Assembly: GCA_029261305.1 (NCBI GenBank)
Contig: JAJDBO010000083.1
Coordinates: 1-5,131, forward strand
Reading direction: 5' to 3'
DNA from: Nitrospirales bacterium
GTDB taxonomy: Bacteria; Nitrospirota; Nitrospiria; Nitrospirales; UBA8639
DNA: 5,131 nt
The notes beneath the pieces are model-generated. The model ran no database searches. It was given only the letters and a program-made list of their open reading frames with translations, and had not been told where the DNA came from. This document shows positions 1-5,131 of the stretch, one piece after another. Position 1 is the first letter of the stretch; every line of letters begins with the position of its first letter. Position numbers and translations under genes: made by a program.

Positions 1-91
1 AGGCCCTGTGAGCTGACTGAAGTGTACGGGAAAGTTTGCGTGAATGGCTAGGTCTTTTTCGACCAAGCACAAGGGAGATAAGGGAAAACGT

Positions 92-790
92 TTATGGTAA
101 CGAGGGTGATGACCCAAGTTGATGACCGGTCAATCCATAGTAGGCTTTTTCTACGGTATTCACGGGCGACACGTGCATAAGAAAGGGGATGGACCAATCA
201 CGATCACCAACATAATGTTCCTCTGGAATCAGAACGCGATTAAGTCGGTAATGCGCTCCATAGATTTTTTCCGGCACTCCACCGACAATGCCAATCCGCC
301 CATCTTCGGTAATCGTACCCGTTATTGAACGACCATAAATTGGTGTTTCCCCTTTGGCCAGCGCCACCACGCTTAACCCCACCATGGCCGACAAACTCTC
401 ACCATAGATCGTCATTCCGGGATACGGAAAAGTCAGCCCAACGGTCCAGGAGTTCGTTCCAATTTTCGCGACCGCCGCAACACGCTGAATGGCTAATTTC
501 ACTGCATGTTGAGCAAAAGGGGAAAAGCCACCCGGGAACTGTTGAAACCGCAGCCTCAACCCTTCTTGATCACCACGGTCTTGGAAATGAAGCACCACAT
601 AACTCACTAGCCCTTTTGGTGGTTGGGATGGATTCACCGCAAGGCCCAATATCGGAATCGACAAATGTATGAAATGTGTCGGGGTAGAGACGCTTGCAAC
701 AACAGGTTGAACCCATGTCCCCCACAGGAATAAAAAGGCGATTATCGCACGGGAAAAGATGAATCCAGGCTTTTCTTTACTGTCCAACAT
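92..790 (-). CDS. Exported stand-alone Lon-type (S16) serine peptidase domain protein
   Basis: This 232-residue protein carries only the proteolytic domain of the Lon family, with no AAA+ ATPase module. Residues 1-32 look like a signal peptide: a basic start, a hydrophobic core IIAFLFLWGTW and a likely cut after VVA32. The Lon core spans about 85-225. The catalytic Ser is predicted at S132 in YGESLSAMVG, matching GPSAG of Lon. The dyad Lys is predicted at K175 in GGVPEKIYGAH, matching GGLKEKLLAAH, and VLIPEEH follows as in Lon. TGTITEDGRIGIVGG matches the Lon strand before the lysine. Both dyad residues are present, so it is probably active, either in the periplasm or anchored outside the membrane. 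The ATG is preceded by GGAG at a 6-nt spacing. It is divergent from the receiver operon. Substrate unknown; it could act as an ATP-independent processing protease. The family call is firm, the role is not. Confidence 0.88.
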   Translation of the reverse strand: MLDSKEKPGFIFSRAIIAFLFLWGTWVQPVVASVSTPTHFIHLSIPILGLAVNPSQPPKGLVSYVVLHFQDRGDQEGLRLRFQQFPGGFSPFAQHAVKLAIQRVAAVAKIGTNSWTVGLTFPYPGMTIYGESLSAMVGLSVVALAKGETPIYGRSITGTITEDGRIGIVGGVPEKIYGAHYRLNRVLIPEEHYVGDRDWSIPFLMHVSPVNTVEKAYYGLTGHQLGSSPSLP

Positions 791-795
791 ATGAA

Positions 796-826
796 ACTCC
801 GTGCCTATAGGCTTTTGGGTATTATA
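796..826 (-). promoter_or_regulatory. Probable promoter -10 box and ribosome binding site of the Lon-like gene
   Basis: On the minus strand a perfect TATAAT lies at 821-826, about 30 nt before the ATG at 790. This would give a leader of about 24 nt. GGAG at 797-800 is a good Shine-Dalgarno, 6 nt from the start. The hexamer 17 bp upstream (844-849, GGACGA) is a poor -35, so the promoter may need an activator. An inverted repeat lies just upstream at 861-877. Confidence 0.5.
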
Positions 827-860
827 CCTGACGATGTCCTTTGTCGTCCCTTTGGTTGCA

Positions 861-877
861 TGAATCCCTTTGATTCA
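861..877. repeat. 17-nt inverted repeat TGAATC-N5-GATTCA, possible operator
   Basis: Perfect 6-bp arms TGAATC and GATTCA are separated by CCTTT, in the gap between the divergent Lon-like gene and the receiver operon. It sits about 35-50 bp upstream of the Lon-like -10 box, where an activator or repressor could bind. The motif CCCTTTGRT recurs at 848-856, 866-874 and 909-917. No protein can be assigned, and arms this short can occur by chance. Confidence 0.25.
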
Positions 878-1087
878 CAGGCCTTTACTCATTTCTATGC
901 TATTGCTCCCCTTTGGTCGACCTCTCGTTCATGAGAATCTTCTAATCTGAATTTAACCTCTTCTTCATCTTTACAAAGTAGGATGCAGGTATCAGTCATG
1001 GTTGGTTGCCAATGGTGAGTTTAGAGTTAATCAATGATCACAAAATCTGACGTTGACCAAGTTACACACATAAAGGATGACGCTCTC

Positions 1088-1519
1088 ATGAGCCAACGAA
1101 TGTTAATTGTGGAGCCGGATCAAGCCACATCTAAATTGTTTGACCAATGGCTCCAAGATATTGGCTTCCAAGCCACCTCGGTCTGTGATGGCGGCGAGGC
1201 GATGCACGTCTTGCGCTCTCACTCTATCGATGGATTGATTCTCGATTTACAAGCCCCGGTCATGAACGGACTCACCATGCTCACTCAACTTCGACAACGG
1301 TACGCTGATATTCCGGTGATAGTGTTGGCTGGGGTAGACATGACGGACTCGTTGGTCGAAGCCTTGGAAAGTGGGGCACGCGATTACTTAACCAAACCTG
1401 TGCCTCAACATTTGTTCAAACAAAAATGTCGTCGTGTGTTTCTTAAAGGTCAAGGGATACAATTGGAAACCCAATCAGAGACCCTCGGGAAGGAAGGATT
1501 CCATCCCGAGTTAAATTAA
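1088..1519 (+). CDS. Single-domain response-regulator receiver, atypical active site
   Basis: This is a stand-alone CheY-like receiver (REC) domain of 143 residues with no output domain. MLIVEPD is the first strand and acidic pocket, LILDLQAPVMNG carries the predicted phospho-acceptor D53, and DYLTKP carries the conserved K103 and aromatic Y100. Two key positions differ from the family. The second acidic position is Pro (E9-P10 in place of Asp-Asp), and the switch Thr/Ser before the fourth loop is Ala (A81 in VIVLAG). Metal binding and phosphorylation output may therefore be altered. I prefer the ATG at 1088 because the REC fold starts four residues later and AAAGGA lies 10 nt upstream. An in-frame ATG at 1034 would add 18 residues with no domain match. 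The second receiver follows after 31 nt, probably in the same operon. Confidence 0.87.
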   Translation: MSQRMLIVEPDQATSKLFDQWLQDIGFQATSVCDGGEAMHVLRSHSIDGLILDLQAPVMNGLTMLTQLRQRYADIPVIVLAGVDMTDSLVEALESGARDYLTKPVPQHLFKQKCRRVFLKGQGIQLETQSETLGKEGFHPELN

Positions 1520-1540
1520 ACCCCGAATAGATAAAGGAAT

Positions 1541-1546
1541 AGAGGG
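1541..1546 (+). promoter_or_regulatory. Ribosome binding site of the second receiver gene
   Basis: AGAGGG ends 4 nt before the ATG at 1551. Together with AAAGGA at 1533-1538 it is the only likely translation signal in the 31-nt gap. No promoter is visible there, so the two receivers are probably co-transcribed. Confidence 0.5.
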
Positions 1547-1550
1547 CAGC

Positions 1551-1952
1551 ATGAAACCTATTCTCATAGTAGATGATGATGCTGATATCCGGTTAATTCT
1601 TCGATCCGTCTTAGAATCGTACGGGTACCTCTGTGAGGAGGCGTGTAATGGATTGGAAGCGATCGAGAAGATCAAGACCAATGACTATGTGCTTCTTCTT
1701 TTGGACTACTCTATGCCTTTGATGAATGGTTTGGAGGTCATCCAACGATTGGGAGAGATTACAAGAAGTTTCCCTCCCCAAGTGGTTATGATGACGGCAA
1801 ATTCTGGGCAAGATCTTCAACTTCAGGCAATGGAAGCAGGAGCGACTGCAGTTCTCCATAAACCTTTTGATATTGATCATGTACTTCTGACTATTGGACG
1901 GGCCTTACAAAACGGACATTCTTCTTCACCGTGCTACCACAGTTCTTCGTGA
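1551..1952 (+). CDS. Single-domain response regulator (CheY-like receiver)
   Basis: This 133-residue protein is essentially one receiver domain. The acidic triad is D8-D9-D10 in LIVDDDADIR. The phospho-acceptor is predicted at D52 in LLLLDYSMPLMNG, the switch threonine at T82 in VVMMTAN, and the conserved lysine at K104 in LHKPF. The aromatic switch position, three residues before the Lys, is Val (V101), so coupling to an output surface may be non-standard. After the last helix only a Ser-rich tail (residues 121-133) remains, so there is no DNA-binding or enzymatic output domain. It probably works by protein-protein contact or as a phosphorelay intermediate. It is the second gene of the receiver operon. 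No histidine kinase is in the window, so partner and pathway are unknown. Confidence 0.92.
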   Translation: MKPILIVDDDADIRLILRSVLESYGYLCEEACNGLEAIEKIKTNDYVLLLLDYSMPLMNGLEVIQRLGEITRSFPPQVVMMTANSGQDLQLQAMEAGATAVLHKPFDIDHVLLTIGRALQNGHSSSPCYHSSS

Positions 1953-1992
1953 GTGGATAAGCGAAACTGGTTGCCCTTTTATTCTGCTGCAT

Positions 1993-2030
1993 TGATGGTC
2001 CACATGTTATTTTTCAATCAACGACCATCA
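1993..2030. repeat. Inverted repeat downstream of the receiver operon
   Basis: TGATGGTC (1993-2000) and GACCATCA (2023-2030) are perfect 8-bp arms around a 22-nt AT-rich loop. It lies about 40 bp after the stop of the second receiver gene and could form a hairpin at the transcript end. It is not followed by a T-run on the plus strand, so it is not a standard intrinsic terminator. Confidence 0.35.
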
Positions 2031-2081
2031 CAAAAAGGCCAATGGGTTTCCCTTTCCACTCCACCCGCTATTCCATTCAGT

Positions 2082-2240
2082 GAATGTTGAAAAAACCCGC
2101 CAGCAGCGTTCTCGCCATTGTGCCTGACCTTCGGGCTCACAGACTTGCCGCTCTTTGCGGCGTTCGCGCTCACGTACTGAGAGTACGCTCCGCGCGCCAA
2201 AATGGCTGCGGCCTTGCTGGACGGACTTTTTTGAACATTC
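2082..2240. repeat. 159-bp inverted-repeat element with internal hairpins (Nitrospira-type intergenic repeat)
   Basis: The left arm (2082-2122) and right arm (2198-2240, read on the minus strand) share GAATGTT, one variable base, AAAAAA, a variable 4-5 nt, then CCAGCA. After exactly 8 unmatched bases in each arm, GCCATTKTG follows. The arms are thus imperfect inverted repeats of 41-43 nt. The centre holds two perfect hairpins: GCCGC-TCTTT-GCGGC (2147-2161) and CGTACT-GAG-AGTACG (2173-2187). Each arm gives a T6 run outside its stem on the outgoing strand, and the element lies between two convergent genes, so it may stop transcription in both directions. The pattern matches my memory of a repeat scattered through Nitrospira genomes; copy number cannot be seen here. 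It encodes no transposase. Reading frames across it are by-products. Confidence 0.75.
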
Positions 2241-2323
2241 CCTCTCACTGGTGCCGGTCACCTGACCTGAAGCATCTATGGGTCTTGGTCCTTATTAATT
2301 CAACAGTCCCATTGATTCAACCA

Positions 2324-2695
2324 TTATGGTTTGCGTTTCTTTTTCCCTTGCTTATGTCGTTGTGACAAACCATCCTTATGTTTGTTCTCCAAGCTCCTCT
2401 TCGCCATTGCCTCTTTCTTGAGGTGCGAGTACTTTCGCCCCACATAAGCCAGAACCAAACCACCTCCGAATACCACCACGGACCAATCCGCCCAACTCCA
2501 TTCTTTTTCTACCAGATGAGGCTCGGGCGCGGTCACCACTGCGACCAGCATCATTCCCACTGATATACCACTATAAAGGCACACGGCATACCACTTCCCC
2601 CTGGCACTGGCTAAATGCGGGTAAAGCAGCGTGATAAAAATCAGTGGAAAGGATAAGACAGAAATGATCGTGGCAAGGGTTGAGAGACCTTGCAT
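2324..2695 (-). CDS. Small three-helix membrane protein with basic C-terminal tail, function unknown
   Basis: I do not recognise this 123-residue protein. It has three hydrophobic segments at about 4-25, 35-56 and 71-86. The third is glycine-rich (FGGGLVLAY). Residues 87-123 form a strongly basic hydrophilic tail ending in KKKRKP, which should face the cytoplasm by the positive-inside rule and would put the N-terminus outside. A short acidic/aromatic stretch (EKEWSWADW) joins helices 2 and 3. The start is limited upstream by an in-frame TGA only two codons before the ATG. The leader contains a run of eight G, 10 nt before the ATG, the only Shine-Dalgarno-like sequence. It converges on the receiver operon. 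The hydrophobic pattern supports a real gene, but no family or role can be given. Confidence 0.68.
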   Translation of the reverse strand: MQGLSTLATIISVLSFPLIFITLLYPHLASARGKWYAVCLYSGISVGMMLVAVVTAPEPHLVEKEWSWADWSVVVFGGGLVLAYVGRKYSHLKKEAMAKRSLENKHKDGLSQRHKQGKKKRKP

Positions 2696-2705
2696 TTGGC
2701 GTCAG

Positions 2706-2713
2706 CCCCCCCC
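2706..2713 (-). promoter_or_regulatory. G8 homopolymer in the leader of the membrane-protein gene
   Basis: Read on the minus strand, AAGGGGGGGG ends 10 nt before the ATG at 2695 and is the only Shine-Dalgarno candidate. Its length could vary by slippage during replication and change ribosome-binding-site spacing. A TGA between tract and ATG rules out fusion to an upstream reading frame. Confidence 0.4.
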
Positions 2714-2830
2714 TTAACTGACAATAGAGATTGAGACCTTTTTTACTCGTGGACTTGCCAATACTCCTAAAAACAAATACCGACCAACAACACTTGTTAA
2801 CAGTTCTTGTGGATAAAATTCGAAAATAAC

Positions 2831-2884
2831 GTTTCCTAAAAGTCCCTGCCAAGCCACCTAGTATCCAAGTCATGGTTTCCTAAA
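2831..2884 (+). repeat. Pair of 10-bp direct repeats
   Basis: GTTTCCTAAA occurs at 2831-2840 and 2875-2884, 44 bp apart (about four helical turns), beside the DnaA-box region. A shorter relative, CTCCTAAAAA, is at 2765-2774. This could be a protein-binding repeat, but a 10-bp repeat in 550 bp may be chance. Confidence 0.25.
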
Positions 2885-2895
2885 GGATTTTCTAT

Positions 2896-2909
2896 ACTTT
2901 GGCCAAAGT
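2896..2909. repeat. 14-bp perfect palindrome ACTTTGGCCAAAGT
   Basis: A perfect palindrome with no spacer, typical of a dimeric regulator site, inside the AT-rich intergenic region and between the outer DnaA boxes. No regulator can be named. Confidence 0.4.
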
Positions 2910-2966
2910 TTCTAAGTAGCCTGACAATACCTACTATATATGGTATAGGTTTTTATCTGCCCACCA

Positions 2967-2983
2967 TGCACAAAATTTGTGCA
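2967..2983. repeat. 17-nt perfect palindrome TGCACAAA-A-TTTGTGCA
   Basis: Arms of 8 bp flank one central A. Each half contains a TGCACA core that matches the DnaA-box consensus with two mismatches, so it may be a weak paired DnaA site. It may equally be an operator for another dimeric protein. It lies about 60 bp from the inverted DnaA-box pair. Confidence 0.45.
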
Positions 2984-3169
2984 ATCCACTCATTCTCTTG
3001 CTTGGAAACACTAAATCCCACTAGTCCAAAAAATTTCCACCAGTTTATCCACAGATTTTGTGGAAAAAATTTGTACCCCTTGGCACCAACATTTCTGGAC
3101 CTGTAATGACAAACCTGCATGCGTCACACATGTTCTTTGAATGCCTGATTACTGGTTGGCGAAATGTTT

Positions 3170-3197
3170 CTGACTGGGTAAGCTGCGTAGATATTAA
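3170..3197 (+). promoter_or_regulatory. Candidate promoter of the APH/P-loop gene
   Basis: CTGACT (3170-3175) and TATTAA (3192-3197) are 16 bp apart and each match the sigma-70 hexamers at four of six positions. They are about 45 bp before the TTG start. Only moderate support. Confidence 0.3.
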
Positions 3198-3232
3198 AAA
3201 GATATGAGCAGATCACATTCGCCATCCCTCAA

Positions 3233-3240
3233 AAGGTGAT
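3233..3240 (+). promoter_or_regulatory. Ribosome binding site that decides a TTG start
   Basis: AAGGTGAT lies 2 nt before TTG at 3243 and complements the 16S tail (GGTGATC type). An in-frame TGA at 3237-3239 rules out any start further upstream, and the next in-frame ATG would cut off 78 conserved residues. TTG is therefore the best start. Confidence 0.6.
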
Positions 3241-3242
3241 CC

Positions 3243-4823
3243 TTGGAAGCAAATCTCGAGCAATCCCAAACCTTGGTCCAAGCGCTCACGGACTCTTCGG
3301 TCTACCCACACCCTGTCACTCAGGTCCTCATCCAAGAAACACATATCTCCTGGGTTCTGCTTACGGGCCAATTTGCCTACAAAATAAAGAAGCCCGTCAA
3401 TCTCGGCTTTGTGGATTTTTCTACACTAGCGCTACGGCACTACGCCTGTCTTGAAGAATTGCGTCTCAATAGTCGCATGGCGCCACATCTTTACCTTGAT
3501 GTGGTACCTCTCACGGGAACACCGGAATCGCCAAAGCTTGGTAGCGACGCTATTCCTTTCGAATATGCAGTCAAAATGCGACAATTTCCCCTCGATTCCA
3601 CACTTGACCATGCTTTGCCCAAAGGACAGGTTCAGAATTGGCATATCGATCAACTAGCCAAAGACCTCGCGCGATTTCACAATAACCTTCCCACCGCACA
3701 GGAATCCACCTCGTTTGGAAATCCTGAAGTCATTGAAAAAACGGTCACGGACGTTCTTGCTCGGTTTTCACAGGAAGCCCAGTCATCAGAAGACCATGAT
3801 CTTCTTCAATCACTCCAACAATGGATGCAACAGGAGCATGCCAACACCTATCAAATCTTTGCCAATCGAAAACGTCAGGGGTTCGTTCGAGAATGTCATG
3901 GAGATCTTCATCTCGCAAACGTGGTCTTACTCCATGATATCGCCACTCCATTTGACGGTATAGAATTCAGCGAACGACTGCGGTGGATCGATGTCATGAG
4001 CGATGCCTCGTTCTTCATCATGGATCTTATGGCACGAAGGCGACCAGATTTTGCTGCAAGATTTTTAAATGCCTATCTTGAATTCACGGGTGATTATGAT
4101 GGGATGGCTGTCCTTCGTTTCTATGAAGTGTACCGCGCCCTAGTCCGTGCCAAGGTCGCACGTATTCGGCTAAATCAAGGCCATCAACCTGATGACACAT
4201 CGGCCAAGCTTGCCGAAGAATATCATCGGTATCTCACCGTTGCACAGACATTGGCCCACCCAGACACTCCGAGTCTCATCATCATGCACGGGCTATCAGG
4301 TTCGGGAAAATCGACACTCTCTCAGACTCTTCTAGAAATGATCGGGGCGATTCGCCTTCGCTCGGATATTGAACGAAAACGAATGTTTGGCCTGTCCCCT
4401 GATATGCACAGTACACAGGAAGTCAAAACAACACTCTACGGCACTGACACCACAGACACCCTGCACTGCCATTTACGAGACGCTGCCCAACGCCTTCTCT
4501 CATACGGATATCCCGTGATCGTGGACGCGACATTTCTAAAACGCCGCTATCGCAATCTCTTTCGCAGCCTCGCCGAGGAAGAACATGTGCCATTTCTCAT
4601 TCTCGATGTTCAATCCTCAATGACGACATTGGAACAGCGGATTACCACTCGTGCAGCACAGCAGTCCGATGCCTCCGAAGCCGACCTCACCGTCCTACAG
4701 CAACAACAACATGAGCAAGAACCATTAGGAGAGAATGAGCAGACTGCGACCTATAGCGTCAATTCCGAAGAACCCTTTGATCCCCAAAAGGTGATTCAAG
4801 CTCTGAAGAATAAATTGGCATGA
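3243..4823 (+). CDS. Fused aminoglycoside-phosphotransferase-like kinase and P-loop (AAA_33-type) kinase
   Basis: This 526-residue cytoplasmic protein has two domains, known as the 'bifunctional aminoglycoside phosphotransferase/ATP-binding protein' family (COG2187 plus COG0645 type). Residues about 20-335 are an APH-like kinase fold. YKIKKPVNLGFVDFSTL (46-62) probably carries the ATP lysine. CHGDLHLANVVL has the catalytic D221 and N226. FDGIEFSERLRWID (237-250) holds the metal-binding acidic residues, and FYEVYRALVRAKVARIRL follows as in the family. Residues about 344-500 are a P-loop domain with Walker A GLSGSGKST (350-358), RLRSDIERKR (371-380) and a Walker B-like VIVDATFLKR (425-434). Both active sites look intact. 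A Gln-rich stretch (485-489) and a tail after 500 close it. The family is widespread on chromosomes and its substrate is unknown; antibiotic resistance should not be assumed. It starts at TTG and seems to be transcribed alone. Confidence 0.9.
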   Translation: MEANLEQSQTLVQALTDSSVYPHPVTQVLIQETHISWVLLTGQFAYKIKKPVNLGFVDFSTLALRHYACLEELRLNSRMAPHLYLDVVPLTGTPESPKLGSDAIPFEYAVKMRQFPLDSTLDHALPKGQVQNWHIDQLAKDLARFHNNLPTAQESTSFGNPEVIEKTVTDVLARFSQEAQSSEDHDLLQSLQQWMQQEHANTYQIFANRKRQGFVRECHGDLHLANVVLLHDIATPFDGIEFSERLRWIDVMSDASFFIMDLMARRRPDFAARFLNAYLEFTGDYDGMAVLRFYEVYRALVRAKVARIRLNQGHQPDDTSAKLAEEYHRYLTVAQTLAHPDTPSLIIMHGLSGSGKSTLSQTLLEMIGAIRLRSDIERKRMFGLSPDMHSTQEVKTTLYGTDTTDTLHCHLRDAAQRLLSYGYPVIVDATFLKRRYRNLFRSLAEEEHVPFLILDVQSSMTTLEQRITTRAAQQSDASEADLTVLQQQQHEQEPLGENEQTATYSVNSEEPFDPQKVIQALKNKLA

Positions 4824-4918
4824 CCAAAACAATAACTATGTTAGGGTTACTTTGCTAGAAAATTAATTCCGCCAGGAAGCCATGCTTAAATTTTTCATAG
4901 TAATTCCAGGAACAAATG
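4824..4918. other. Short gap between convergent genes, nothing clear
   Basis: These 95 AT-rich bases separate the 3' ends of the APH/P-loop gene and the GIY-YIG gene. The only structure is AAGC-CAT-GCTT (4877-4887) followed by AAATTTTT. Its 4-bp stem is too short to call a terminator. Confidence 0.4.
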
Positions 4919-5131
4919 TTAAGGCATATTTGGTTTTGAGGTTTCGGAAACCAGTTCTAATTTCTCTTTCCTCCTCAAAGCTTTTATTTCACACTCCCGT
5001 TTGAGCGCCTCGCCTTTGGTCTCTTTTTGTTCTGAATACACCAGTGTAAAAGGACCTCGCCCTTTGGTATATCGTGCTCCCTTTCCTTTTTCATGATTGG
5101 CAATCCGCTGTTCTACATTTTGAGAGATGCC
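4919..5131 (-). CDS. GIY-YIG nuclease-family protein, C-terminal part (cut by window edge)
   Basis: On the minus strand an open frame enters at 5131 and ends with TAA at 4919-4921, giving 70 residues. It reads GISQNVEQRIANHEKGKG, then ARYTKGRGPFTLVYSEQ and KGEALKRECEIKALRR. This is the second half of the small single-domain GIY-YIG family (YhbQ/UPF0213 type), whose members are about 80-100 residues long. The GIY and YIG strands, and the start codon, must lie beyond the window. Visible conserved residues are the Arg in VEQR, His in ANH, the KGARYTKGR loop and the Glu of GEALKRE, part of the metal site. The final lysine-rich helix and short tail end normally. Such proteins are chromosomal, of uncertain role, possibly acting on DNA. 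The family call is firm; activity is unproven. Confidence 0.88.
   Translation of the reverse strand, partial: GISQNVEQRIANHEKGKGARYTKGRGPFTLVYSEQKETKGEALKRECEIKALRRKEKLELVSETSKPNMP

Larger units (their letters stand above)
2808..3067. other. DnaA-box cluster in AT-rich intergenic region (possible replication origin or DnaA-controlled site)
   Basis: Three sites fit the DnaA-box consensus TTWTNCACA. TTATCCACA lies at 2808-2816 on the minus strand and again at 3045-3053 on the plus strand; both are identical to the strongest E. coli box. TTTTCCACA lies at 3059-3067 on the minus strand. The last two face each other across 5 bp. Between the outer boxes lie an AT-rich tract (about 2925-2957) that could be an unwinding element, and two perfect palindromes. 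The region belongs to a 547-bp stretch (2696-3242) with no convincing gene. Neither dnaA, dnaN nor gyrB is adjacent, so this may be the origin, a secondary DnaA-binding region or a DnaA-regulated promoter. Confidence 0.5.

Noticed and set aside
1..51. Open plus-strand frame ending at TAG 49-51 (16 residues), possible end of an upstream gene
   Set aside because: Too short to recognise; any short frame could look like this. A GGTC/GACC hairpin at 51-64 follows but lacks a T-run.
1953..1961. AGTGGATAA, one mismatch from a DnaA box
   Set aside because: Isolated, just after a stop codon, and about 850 bp from the main cluster; such near-matches are common.
2018..2365. Open frames on both strands of about 76-93 codons across the inverted-repeat element
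   Set aside because: They lie on the folded repeat, overlap one another in several frames, and show no domain or good start signal. They are by-products of a GC-rich repeat core.
2571..2873. 100-codon minus-strand frame overlapping the membrane-protein gene and its leader
   Set aside because: No recognisable domain or hydrophobic pattern, Cys/Arg-rich mixed composition, and it overlaps the more convincing membrane gene. Slippage in the G8 tract would bring it into a TGA, so it is not a frameshifted N-terminus either.
3079..3095. Sigma-54-like site TGGCAC-N5-TTTCT
   Set aside because: The -12 GC is replaced by TC, an essential position, and it lies about 150 bp from the next gene.
3243..4823. 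Reading the APH-like domain as an antibiotic-resistance gene
   Set aside because: Its motifs and the fused P-loop domain place it in the conserved chromosomal bifunctional family, not with aminoglycoside-modifying enzymes.

Overview
The window looks like a piece of a Nitrospira-type (Nitrospirota) chromosome. Three things suggest this. First, a 159-bp inverted-repeat element (2082-2240) has arms that resemble, from memory, an intergenic repeat family common in Nitrospira genomes. Second, the gene set fits: a fused APH-like kinase/P-loop protein and a secreted Lon-type peptidase. Third, Shine-Dalgarno starts and moderate GC fit. The assignment is an inference; no marker gene or rRNA is present.

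Layout. 92-790 (minus) encodes an exported stand-alone Lon (S16) proteolytic domain with its Ser-Lys dyad but no ATPase. Its promoter lies in the divergent gap 791-1033. 1088-1519 and 1551-1952 (plus) form a two-gene operon of single-domain response-regulator receivers. The first has unusual active-site substitutions; the second is more canonical. No kinase or output gene is in view. 1953-2323 is a non-coding gap between convergent genes and holds the inverted-repeat element. 2324-2695 (minus) encodes a small three-helix membrane protein of unknown function with a very basic tail and a G8 tract in its leader.

2696-3242 is a 547-bp AT-rich non-coding region and the most interesting part. It has three consensus DnaA boxes (two of them exact copies of the strongest E. 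coli box), perfect 14- and 17-nt palindromes and an AT-rich tract. It could be a replication origin or another DnaA-binding control region. 3243-4823 (plus, TTG start) encodes a 526-residue fusion of an aminoglycoside-phosphotransferase-like kinase and a P-loop kinase/ATPase. 4919-5131 (minus, running off the window) is the C-terminal part of a small GIY-YIG nuclease-family protein.

No tRNA, rRNA, CRISPR array, transposase or complete insertion sequence was seen. Apart from the two-receiver operon, the genes look like independent units with no obvious common pathway.
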